64,000 nucleotides of DNA from Dastarcus helophoroides (lineage: Eukaryota > Arthropoda > Insecta > Coleoptera > Bothrideridae): contig CM053334.1 of the NCBI GenBank assembly GCA_028583605.1, positions 25,749,226-25,813,225 of the forward strand, read 5' to 3'. The notes under the pieces were generated by a model. It had not been told where the DNA came from. It made no database searches and saw only the letters and a list, made by a program, of their open reading frames with translations. The position numbers were made by a program, and so were the translations under genes. This document shows positions 24,769 through 36,100 of this stretch, one piece after another; positions within the stretch are counted from its first letter, which is position 1, and each line of letters starts with the position of its first letter.

Positions 24769-27700
24769 CGTTCAGTTTTCAGTTATTCTCTTAATTCCTG
24801 GAACATGTCCATAAATTTCTCCAGTTGGGAGGCGATTTTATTCAAAGTCGCCGACATGGTAAATACTGCTCTGCAATGTAAAAATTGTAGAGCTCCTGTT
24901 GCACCCAAAACAGACTTCGCATACAATGTATAATAAAAGTATACACTATACGGGAGCAAAACACAAAAAATTCGACCAAATATCAATTTCGCTTGCTATC
25001 GCGGTACCAACGATCCGAAGACCTGGACACACACGGCGTTAATGTTGAACTTCGAATAACGCAGCTCGCCGTAAATGGCAAGTCTCAGCTCGCTTCGTTG
25101 TTCACTTTAGCAGAGCCATGGTAACTCGAGGTGTGAGGTGTGAACCACACAAGATGAGAAACTATAATATAATCTTTAGTTGTAAGTCAACCAAACAAAT
25201 ACCCAACGAATGCGGTCTCCATTGAGTAACGTGTAACTAACTTCCGAGAAACTTTGACTATTTCTAGCTTTCTTCACTTACCCAGCTCAGAAATTATACC
25301 ATGGTCAAATTCTTGTTATGAACGAACAGCGCCAGAAAAGTCAGCTTAAAAAAATGATGCTTAAAAAATTGCGCGCAGATATCCATTCTTGGTAAAAATC
25401 TCTATTCAAATTACAATAGATTAACGGAATAAGGAACTAGTCAAAAATCATCGTTTTTTTATGTAAGCCCAAAGTTAATTCTTGTTGAAAATAAAATTGT
25501 CGGACATTTCGATTTTATAACGTACAGAATCAAACGCTTTCACTTTGTTGCATTCACTACTAAAATCGATTCAAATGGACCAGCAAATCGTAATTTTTCT
25601 TAGGAATATGGTTATCTATAGATTTTTTCAAAAGATAATTTTTTGAAGTGAAAACTTATTTAGGCGCGTTGAACGATTTTCGATAGGGGATGTTTCATGT
25701 CTCCGTCAAGCGTTACCATCACGACTTAGCAACTTTGCAACATATCATGTTGGTAACGCAACTTAGCGTGATGATGAGGCGAAACCATGAGCTCAATCGT
25801 TTGAGAATTTAATGTTTTATAACCAAATATACGTGTATGTTGTAAATATGGTACCCTTGGGCTCCAGAGGTGACAGATTGCAGTACTAATGTTGAACACG
25901 ATGTGCCATAGATAAAAATAGTGTAAAGTTTATAATTGTGTTTCTTTATCAATAAGTATTAGATTAGTTTTAACACAACTACTACTACAAGTGTCCGAAC
26001 TACAAATATAAAAAGGTATTTTAGTTTGACAGCATTTATTTTCAAATGTTTCTAATACTTTAAATTGTTTATTAGTTTTTGTTTGAACTACGCTATAGAC
26101 ATTATTATTTTCTAGTTTACTTTGGTCTGCCGTTTCCAAGACTTTCCCTATTCTATACGTGTAAAAAATACACAACCATGGCATTCATTTTTTTTGTAAA
26201 TCATATTTATTTATTGTTCCGAATCCGCTGTCAAAAGCTCTCGGTGAAACTTGCGAACATTCAGTATGTAAATTTCTGAATTATTCAAGAAAAATATTTC
26301 TTGATAATTTGAACATTCTAACTTTTAAAATAAGGTCTAATATTAAATTAAAATAAAAGTCATAAGAAAAACAATTTTCCATTTTGGATCGTATCTCGAA
26401 ACCTTCTTCTCTAAATTAGACCTTTTCTCTAAATATTATTTAATTTTCTAAACATTAGACCGACATTTTTACAAAAAAAAAGCAGTAATACTTTTGCCAG
26501 ATATATTATTTTGTAACTTTCAAGAGGTATAAATTTCTTGGAAACGTTTTTCTCGACATGTTAAGAATATATGTCAAAATTTAAATAATGTAAAAAGGTC
26601 AAAGTCCCGAAGAAACTATATTTCATAATCTCGACTTTTTCATAATATTTAAACGAACAAAGACATATATTCAGTTTTCTAAAAATTACATCTTTTTTAA
26701 CTAATTTTTTAAAATGATTGTTTGCTCTTCCTAAAGCAAATCTTACCTACGCCTATGTATCTGCCTGAAAATATTCATCGAACCACTTGACAATCTGTGA
26801 GACATGATCCACAAGCGAAGTTTTTACATTGCAATATAAATCAACTACGTTGGAGATTGCAATCTAGTTTAAAAAGGAAAAAACAATCATTGACATCATC
26901 TTCACTGATTTTTTTTCCATATGCCTAATTTTTACTGAAAAATAAAATCTTTTCAGTTAATTTTAAAAAGTCAAGGTCAAATAGGGCCCTGTTTTTTTAA
27001 GGGTGACAAAGAGGTAAAACGAAGGCATTGGTAAGCATAATTACCACATGAACTTTTTTTTCCAGTTGACAACAAAATATTAATTGGGGTCACATTTTGA
27101 AAAGCTTTTTTTGATTGGTACAAATGAAATATAAAGATCGCGAAATATATGTACATATTAAAGTACTTTTTATGAGAAGAAGTCGTCGGAAACGATTAGG
27201 GGCATGATGTGTCCCAACGAATTACGAATATAAGAAAGGTGATTTGTATTCATCCACTGCAATTAATAGTTAGTAAAATATTTTGGAGGCGCCCCTGTGG
27301 TATAACCCAGGTGACCCACGGCGGCCAGTATGGAAATCACAGAGTTAGATGAGCACTTAAGATATGATCAATCGCAAACAAACAAGAAATACTGGACACA
27401 GCATATAACAAATTTACGTCAGTGGATACATTATGCATGATTAAATAAAAGAAAATAAATACCTTTTGGCATAAGAATTCCCAGTACAATTTAAATCCAC
27501 ACTCTGCGTTATTCTCATTACAAGTAGTGTGTTTTCCTATAATTTAATCACAGTATTTGGAAATTGGAGGTAATGTACAGAACTTAATTTTGTTCTTCAG
27601 GCACAAATTCTAAGCCAGTAACACAAGCAGAGCTAGCTAAACATTGAAACTTCAAAACAAAATTTTACAATTATTTAATATTTAATTAATAATAATTACA

Positions 27701-27789
27701 TTACGTTAAATTATATTGTTAAAGACATATTTTACTAAATTGCATTCGTTTAGAAAATATGCTACAGTAGAGGCATAAATGTTTAATTA
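24769..27789. other. AT-rich intergenic DNA between P450 genes 1 and 2
   Basis: 24780-25150 is GC-richer; its minus strand has a 67-codon frame ending in a heptad-like stretch (LNKIASQLEKFMDMFQELRE) that might be a LINE ORF1 start or 5' region, unproven. A small imperfect inverted repeat (ACCATCACGACTTAGCAAC) lies near 25717-25790. The rest shows nothing recognisable. Confidence 0.4.
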
Positions 27790-27887
27790 CACTAGTCAAC
27801 ACTGATTTTATTACACGAAATCTGGTAAGAAATTGTGTTTGGACTACCTACCCCCCTCATGAAACCGTACTTATTTTTTGAATATTT
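27790..27887. mobile_element. Truncated copy of the short-TIR element at 3027-4152
   Basis: CACTAGTCAACACTGATTTT and the following 75 bp match positions 3027-3124, then similarity stops abruptly. TTA precedes it. The opposite end is not found. Confidence 0.6.
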
Positions 27888-28690
27888 CAACTCTTTCTTG
27901 AAGTCATTGAATTTTTTAAATATTTTTACTTTTTGTAAATGTTGGACAACTTTGGAAGCTAAAACTAAATTAGAATTTTTATTGTACTCCATAAGGTTAC
28001 AACTTTGAAAAAATTGAATTTTTCAAATTTTCGGATTAGAGCTCAAAGTAGAAATTTTTACATACTTTTTTCCAATATTGTGAACTACCATAGAAATTTT
28101 AGGCATTTTTTTCCAATATGTCAATTTCTTGTCAATATTACCAGTATAGAATCGCAATTATTGGTTTGTTGCTAAAATTTCCATTATAAAACGAAATATC
28201 GAGTTAAAAAACTGTGTCTGTTAAAAGTGAAAATGGAAAAAACTTTTTTTTTCAAAACCACGATTCAACTGAAAATTTCGACTTTTTTCTTCTGCTCCTT
28301 TTCGTAAAAATTCTTACGTTTCCAGTTCAGACTTTTATTCAAAATTTTTACATTTTCTTCAATCTTCGAAGTCTTCGACTTTTTTGGGAATATTGATATT
28401 TAGTTTAAAATTATGATTTTTTTAAATTTTGGATTTTGAATTTTTTGCAAATTTAAACCATTTGCTATATTTTAACCCGTTTTAAATATCTTGATTTTTC
28501 CTTGCAAATTTTGACATTTTTTTTGAAAATTACGTATACAACTTTTTTAAAATGTCGACCTTTTTGAAATTTCCCCCCTTTCCAAAGTGTACATTTAAAA
28601 GTCATTTTAATCTTATAGGCCTCATTTTTTTAATATTTTAACTCTATTCTTCATGTTAGACTCTTATTAGTCGATTACATTATGTTTTTT

Positions 28691-28793
28691 AATTTTATTT
28701 AACATTTGTGCGACCCAGTTTGGAAATATTGTCAACAAAGAATAAAAATTTAAATGTTTCCAAACTGGCTCGCAGAAATGTTAAATAAAATTA
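28691..28793. mobile_element. Palindromic mini-element, about 100 bp
   Basis: Arms of about 40 bp (AATTTTATTTAACATTT ... CCAGTTTGGAAA) are inverted around a 20-bp AT loop with about three mismatches. It could form a hairpin; a tiny MITE is the likeliest explanation. Confidence 0.65.
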
Positions 28794-29920
28794 ATAAGCA
28801 TATTTTAACTATATCCCATTTTTTTTTTGAAAATTACAACCCTTGCTTAATTTTTTAATTTCAAATTTTATCCACTGAAAATATTGTATTTTTTAAAACT
28901 AGGACTCCACTGAAAATTCAGACTTTTTTTAAATTCGATTTTCATTTTCAATTTTCATTTTTTTGAAAATTTTTACATTTACGATTTTGACTCTTTTATA
29001 AATTGTGATTTTTTGAAAATGAAAATATTGGCTTGTTTTCAAAAATCATGATTTTTTTAAACCTTGCTTTTTTTCACATTTTTAACCTTTTGGAATGCTT
29101 CAACCGGTTTAAAATATTTTAAATTTTTCTTAAAATTTGCTATTCTTTAAAAGTTTGATATTTTTAAATTTTCACTTTTCTTAAAATAGTCACTTTTTAA
29201 TTTTTTCTGATTTTTAATTTTTAGAAAATTTTAACCCTTTCTCAATTTTCTGGCGATCTTAATCTGTTTGAAAATTGTAGCTCTTTTTTAAAATCTTCAC
29301 TTTTTAAAAATTGATTTTTTGAAAGTGTGAATTTCTTTAACCTATTTTTTTTATTTACACTTTTTTAACATTTTCAATTTAAAATTTCGATCCTTTTTAA
29401 ATGTTATTTTTTTTTAATTTAGACATTTTCAGAAAGTCACCTTTTTTAACATTTTTTTAAGATAATTCAATTTTCAAAGGGGATGAAATTTTCAGAAATA
29501 GTCAAAATTTCGAGACAGTTAAAAATATGATTTTTTTAATAATTTGAAATCTTCGTTTTCTTCAAATGTTACCTTTTATGGAAATTTTAGATCTTTTGAA
29601 AATCTATAGTTTTTTTAATTTTACTGATTTCAAAAATTTAATTTTCTTTTAAATTAATAATCTTTTAGAAATTTCATTTCTTTTTTTTCATTTCATTTTT
29701 TTCAAAAATTTCAACTTTTTTCAAAGATTTTTGCTTTTCGGGCCGTCCTAATGTTCTGTAAATTTTGATAAATTTTGTGTTTTAAAGAGTTCGTCTCTTT
29801 TTAAATATCTCGACTTTTTTGAAAATTTCTCTTCTGGAAAATTTCGAGATCTCAAAATTTTATTTTTTTTTTTAAATTTCGGCATATTATGAAAATGTTC
29901 ACTTATTTTATAAATTTTCA

Positions 29921-30390
29921 ACGTTTTTCAAAAAGGTTCTTGGCTTGACTTAAAATTAAAAACCCAGTTTCTGAAAATTTCGACTTAAAATCTCTACCCT
30001 TTTCAAAAATGTTCACTTTTCTTCAAGTCTTTACCATTTTTCAAAAAACGTTTTCTTTAATATCGACATTTTTGAAACGTTTTTCAAAAAAGTTTTCCAC
30101 TTGACTAAGATTTTAAAACCCTGTTTTTGAAAAGTCCGACTGAAAAACCCTACCCTTTTAAAAATGTTTACTCTTTCCTTAAATCTTTACCATTTTTCAA
30201 AAAATGTTTTTTTTTAATATCGACATTACTGAAACGTTTTTCAAAAAGGTTTTCGATTTGATTTAAAATTTAAAAACCCTATTTTCAAAAATTCCGACTT
30301 AAAATCTCTACACTTTTTAAAAATGTTCACTTTTTTTAAAATCTTCAACATTTTTCAAAAAATCTTTTTTAATATCGACGTTACTGAAAA
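29921..30390. repeat. Three tandem units of about 157 bp
   Basis: Units start with ACGTTTTTCAAAAA at 29921, 30077 and 30234, spaced 156 and 157 bp. Each carries the words TTTACCATTTTTCAAAA (or close) and TTTAATATCGACATT near its end. One single unit of the same sequence lies at about 36750-36905. Confidence 0.75.
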
Positions 30391-30419
30391 TGTCACAATT
30401 CTGGCTTTTCGAAAATTTA

Positions 30420-30622
30420 CAGTGCGTTTATACTAGACACTTTATTCCGTACATGTCTCTCTGACATAAAATATATTTTCTCTCTGAGGTAAGTTCAACT
30501 ATCCTGAGAGAAGCTATCTCCTCCCAGCTGTGTAGATAAGTCTCGGATAGCTTCTCTCAGCATAGATGACACTTATGTCATAGAGAAATATACGGTATAA
30601 ACGATCTAATCTAAATGCAGCC
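30420..30622. mobile_element. PIF/Harbinger-like MITE copy 1, 203 bp, TTA target
   Basis: Inverted ends (left CAGTGCGTTTATACTAGAC; right reversed GGCTGCATTTAGATTAGA) are flanked by TTA at 30417-30419 and 30623-30625. The paralogous stretch near 36918-36950 has GAAAATTTA followed directly by GTTC, i.e. the empty site with one TTA. A second inverted pair lies inside (GAGAGAAGCTATC). Confidence 0.85.
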
Positions 30623-31580
30623 TTAGTTCTTTTTTTCAAAACTTAAACTTTTTTAAGTTTGCACTTTTTTGAAAATGTTCACTATTTTAAAATTTGGGCT
30701 ATTTCTCAAAATTTCGGTTCTTAAAGATTCCACATTTTTCGTTTTAACTTTTCTCTAAACATTTCCGATTATTACCATTTTTGTCCTTTTGATTTCAAAC
30801 TTAAAATTCTGTCTTTTTCTTAATAGTTTTGAGATTTAGTTAAAATGATTTCGAATACTTTGGACGATACTTTGATTTTTTTTTCGAAATTGCAAATGTC
30901 GAATATTTACCTTCTAGATTCTAATTTTAAACCTAAAATGGGGATCTTAATTTGTTTTTGGAAATAACGACTTAAAACCAATTTTTTCTAATCAAATGTT
31001 TTAGATAAATGTAGATATTTTTTCGAAATATTAGATTCTGATTAACACGAAATATTTATATTTTTCTTTAAAGATTAACTTCCTCAAATTATTGATTATT
31101 TTTTATAAATGTTGATATTTTTTTATAAATTTTAAGATTCAAATATAAACTTTTCACCCAAAAAATTGAACAAAAATTGAACATTTTAATAAAAAAATAA
31201 GTGAAACGACAAATCTAAAATGAAAGTTTCAGCTTTAGGTTCAAAATGTTGATGTTAAACTTTAAATTTCTTCAAAAGGTGTAAGTTGGATTTTTATTTT
31301 GAATTTGAAACACTGAACTCTTCTATCTAATCTGTATCCAATTCGTTACAAAATTAGGAGGAAAATGCGGAATTTGCCAAAAAAATGTTCAGAGTTAAGC
31401 TGTATCTTGAAATTTTAAATGTTCGAAATCTTCGAGAGTGCAGTTTAATTTTACAACTCAAAGTAATGGACATATTTAAGATATTTGTTATTTTTTTATA
31501 TTTGAAATGTTTTAAAAAGCCCCAAGTGTGTCCGAAGGTATATGTGTGTGGGAAAGGTATGATGATAGCGTTCAATTAGT

Positions 31581-31853
31581 CTGGATTCTGGATTCGTTGT
31601 GGGTTGCCTAAAGTTTAGGCCAGCACCTAGACCACCCTTTCCGGGCCCATTGTGCTATCCCCGTGGTTGAGGTGTCCTTGGTCATTCATTCATCCACCCA
31701 ACCTTGTTGAGAAACTGAAGAACGTCCCTTGGATGCGCCTCTCTCAAACTGGCCACACTATGCCAGAAGTCCCCCAGCGTGGATCCTCTGATTGATGCTA
31801 GTGCCGGGCAGTGACACATCACGTGCTCGACACTCTCATCTTCTTCTAAAGTA
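31581..31853 (-). mobile_element. RNase H-LINE family, short 5'-truncated copy C with 10-bp TSD
   Basis: Matches the last 270 bp of the family seen at 9154 and 23219 and begins with the same CTGGATTCTGGATTCG tail. Perfect TTCAATTAGT duplications lie at 31571-31580 and 31854-31863. Confidence 0.92.
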
Positions 31854-32059
31854 TTCAATTAGTTTTGGGTGTTAATTTAGATTCTGAAGGGGCTTAGCCT
31901 CCCCAAGTCACCCAAAAATAAGTAATAAATAAAAATTAAAATAAAATACATGAAAAATATACAAGAAATGAAATATAAAAAAAATGAAAATTCAAAACAT
32001 CACACGGGGTTCCAAATCTAGGTGATAACAATGTATGTATGATATATTAGTGTATATTA

Positions 32060-33028
32060 CGGAATGCCATTTTGACGCGACTTTTTTTAAATTGTAAACA
32101 GACTAAAAACCTGCAGAAAGGTGTAAAAATGCACCTTTCAAAAGATGAGCTCTTAATATCAATATTAAGAGGTGGCTCATCATTAATTTCTATTTCCAAT
32201 TTAAATAACACGTCAAAAAAATGTTTATATTTGAAAGTTTTTATCTTGGCATTGACATGTAATATAGACAAATCCGTGACATATTTTATAAAGAATTGAA
32301 CGCTCAACATAACTTCTCTCTTAGACTTTTTTTCTAGAGTCAACCATTCCAATGATATTCGAAGGTAAAGATCAAAATGTATGGAACTTCAATTTTAAAT
32401 TTTATTAAAGCTTTGTTATTGTCTAAAATAATGTTTATCTTGAAAAATGGTTTTAGTGGGCTGATATTTCTTACAAAACTATAAAAAAAGTTGTAGGTAT
32501 TTTGTTAATCTCTTTTATAGTTTTATGAAAAATATTAGCACACTGAAACAAATTTTTCCCAATAAAAAATTGTAAGTATTTTGGCAATCTTTTTTATAAC
32601 TTTGTGAGAAACATTAGCACACTGAAACAATTTTTTACGATAAAAAATTTTTCAGACAATAACAAAGCTGGTAGTTTCAGTTTAATAAGACAAAAAATTG
32701 AAATTCCATAGATTTTGAACTTTACCTTCGAATATTATTGGAATGGTTATCTCTACAAAAAAAGTTTAAGAAAGAGGTTTGTAGAGCTTTTAATTCTTTA
32801 TAAATATATGTCATAAATTTGTTTATATGATATGCCAAAGCCAAGATAAAAAATTCCAAAAATATTTTTTTGCCGTGTCATTTAAATGAGAAATAGAAAT
32901 TAATGATGAGCCAGCTCTTAATATTAATATTAAGAACTCATCTTTGAGAAGGCATATTTTTACTTCTTTCGGCAAGTTTTCAGCCTGTTTCCAAGTTAAA
33001 CAAAAAGTCGCTTCGAAATGGCTCACCC
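32060..33028. mobile_element. Foldback DNA element (969 bp) just upstream of P450 gene 2
   Basis: Nearly the whole element is an inverted repeat with arms of about 450 bp. For example GAGCTCTTAATATCAATATT near 32149 pairs with the matching stretch near 32920-32945, and ACCATTCCAATGATATTCG near 32343 pairs with 32729-32748. Ends CGGAATGCCATTTTGACGCG and, reversed, GGGTGAGCCATTTCGAAGCG are flanked by TA. No transposase. It ends 76 bp before the gene 2 ATG, in the presumed promoter or 5' UTR region. Confidence 0.85.
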
Positions 33029-33092
33029 TAATGCATATGTATACTGGGTGATTCAGTTTATTTTATATTGCAATTGACCTTTCTGTGTTTTT

Positions 33093-33104
33093 AGGTGTAA
33101 CGTC
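33093..33104 (+). promoter_or_regulatory. Possible 3' splice acceptor of a 5'UTR intron of P450 gene 2
   Basis: A pyrimidine tract (CTTTCTGTGTTTTTAG, ending 33094) stands 10 bp before the start codon. If used, the transcription start lies further upstream, possibly beyond the foldback element. Confidence 0.35.
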
Positions 33105-36100
33105 ATGTTCGCAACAAATGAGTTAAGCATCTCTGCAGAGAGAGTATTAAACACATTAATAATTTTAACATTGATAACATTATTTATATGGTTTATACAT
33201 TTACGCAGGTCGAGACAAAAAATGTATCTATATTCAAGTAAAGTGCCTGGCCCAGCCGGATTACCGATAATAGGACACGCTTTAGCATTTAGGGGAAGTT
33301 TTGCAGGTAAGTGTAACTTAAGGTACAAAATTTAAAAAGAGAACGGCAGATTTCTGGTTTGTTTTCAGGGTGGAAATTTGTGGTAGTTATACAGGATGCA
33401 TCATTAGATAAACTTTGCAGCTCCTATAAAGAAAGTTATTTCAGAGATTTAGTGTTTTTCTTAAAGTTGACTTTTAAAGTGACTTTTGTCAAAATTTTAA
33501 TTTTTTCTTAGAAGTTCAATTTTAAATTAAAATTTTTAATTTTTCTTTAAAATGTTTTTTTTTCAACATGTCAGGATTACTTTCCAGTTTGTAAGTAAAA
33601 CTCTTAATTCTGAGGAACACGCTCTAATAAAAACTTTCGAAATTTCAAGACTAGTTAAAACGAAACGAAACTGTTAGCATAAGGTACATATTTTAGATGT
33701 AAAAAAGTCAACGATTGGAAAAACTTTGTCTTACGAAATGTGTACTTGAGTTTGAATGGTTTTCCTCGAAATTTCCAATTTCTATAAAAAGTAGAAATCT
33801 CTTGAATAAAGCCAACACTGCAAGAAGAAAAAAACGAATTTATAAAAAAAATCACTTTTAAGTTTAAATTTAAGATTTTATAAAAATTTAAACGAAATAC
33901 CAATTCATATTAGACGGAAGAAAAAACACGAAATTTATATAAGGCTCCCAGCTTCTCAGTTCTCTTAAAATTTTCCTAGAAAATTCGTTATTAAAATGGA
34001 AATTTGGAGAAAAATAGAAAAGATTATAACTTTGAATTCGAAAATTTATAAAAGTATCAAGATTTCGAAAACAAAAATTGAAAGATTACACAGAATGATT
34101 TGAGAAATAAATATAATTCTAAATTTTGTTTTATTGGCGAATTTCTTCAGAAATTTTATCTTTTCTAGTTTTTAAATAACTGGTATCACCTAATATTGAG
34201 TCGTCGTAACAAACTTACACTTTTTTCAGATTTTTTCATTATCGTTTCAAAGTGGTTCAAAGACTACAGTCCCATCTGCAAAGGTTGGTTAGGCCCCCAA
34301 TTGTTCTACTTAATAAGTAAACCAGAATACATCGAAATCGTATTAAACAGTCCGCACGCTCTAAACAGAGGAGATTTTTATAAATTTTTAGCACCTTACT
34401 TGGAAGAGAGCCTATTCTTGGCGAAAGGTGATTTGGTGATTTAAACATTAGGCACGTTTCATATGCTATAAAATTTCAGCTATCAAATGGAAAAAAACCA
34501 GGAAGTTGTTATCGCCAGCATTTAGTCTAAAAATATTGAATCAGTACGTGGAAACTTGGGTCGAGCAATCACACTTACTGTTGGAAAATGTGAAAAATTT
34601 TGCAGGAAAGGGAGACTTTGACATGAAGCATTATCTTACCACATGCATTATTGACGTAATAGGCCGTGAGTAATTTTACTAGTAATCAAACGATAATGAC
34701 GCTCAACAATAATTTATTAACACATTCATTTATTTTTCCTGAAAATTCTATGTTAAGACTTAGAATCTGTTCTTCTTGCATATAATATTGAAAAACTTTA
34801 AAGCCTCCTAAATCAGTAGTCCAGTAGTAATCATTAGTCACTACATGCAGCCAGTATGGCCTTACACTTAGCACTAAAAAGTCCAAATTCATGGTCGTGA
34901 GTCAGCAACCGAACCCACGAGCGGAACTCTGAATTGGTCCAGATAAATTAGTAAAGGTAAGAAAATAAAGTATTTGGGTCAGCTTCTGAACGAAAATTGG
35001 GACAACTCAATGGAAATAAAATAAAGAATTGAGCAAGCTTAGGTTGCCTTTGTAAGGATGAAAAAGATTCTATGTGGACATTACTAAACATTGATCTTAG
35101 AATGAGAATGGTCAAGTGTTACGTCTTTTCTGTTCTCTTATATAAAGTTGAATCATGGACCCTAACAGAGAATACCTTAGAGCGGCTTGAAGCATTTGAA
35201 ATGTGGTCATACAGACGCATGCTGAGAATAAACTGGATGGACCATGTCACTAACGTAGAGGTCTTGAACAGGATGAAGAAGGATAACGAAATTGTAAACA
35301 GAGAGAAGATTCAAAAGATGTCTTATTTTGGCCATGTCATGAGACATCCGGAGGTATATGACAGGTTCTATTTGATCATGCAGGGAAAAGTTGATGGAAG
35401 GCGTGGACCTGGTAGACTAAGAACATCCTGGCTTAGAAACCTAAGACAATGGTTCGGACAGACAACAAATCAGCTTTGTAGAACAGCTGTAAATAAAATG
35501 ATAACCAACATGATTACTAACATCCGTTAAACGGATGTAGCACACCAAGAAGAAAAAGACTCAGAATCTTTACTTTTTTATTTAGAGTTTAAAAGAGTGA
35601 ATAATCGGTAGATTTAAGCCCAGAACGGTCACCAATTCTCAAATCCTTTAATTATTTTTTTCTAAATAAAAAATAGAATACTATTTTTTGTCTGATATGA
35701 GGTTTTAAGAATTTCAATTATCTTAGGATGGATTTAGATTGGAGACTTATTTCATGACCGAAATCTCAGGTATCTGAGACTAAATTTTCTTGCCCGTTTA
35801 CACTATGACACAAATGTAGCTGAATAAAATTGCTGAGACTTCTTGCTGCGATAAAGTATCAGTATAAAATATCTTTGATGCTTTAAATGATTAATAAAGT
35901 TTGTCTAATTAAATTTGCAAATGACTTCTATGGAACAGTATCTCAATATTATAAGTGATATGCAATAGTGAATCCCATGAAATATTTCGAAAGAAAGTGG
36001 ACGACTACAACTTCTGAGATATATATTAGATACTGGCTGAAATTTGTCAATTAGTGTCAGGTAATTTATCTCACAATTAGCTGTGTGATTAGTCTCAGAT

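Larger units (their letters stand above)
27888..30419. repeat. T-rich, strand-asymmetric degenerate repeat block
   Basis: The + strand consists of runs of T6-T9 alternating with short words such as GAAAATTTCGAC every 25-40 bp. Pyrimidine excess on one strand over about 2.5 kb suggests an ancient, diverged tandem array, parts of which recur at 36190-37045. No coding capacity. Confidence 0.5.

Noticed and set aside
25717..25790. Small inverted repeat as a MITE
   Set aside because: Arms match only in part and no target duplication is visible.
27271..27360. tRNA or SINE head (GC-rich patch)
   Set aside because: No cloverleaf can be drawn and no clear A and B boxes are present.
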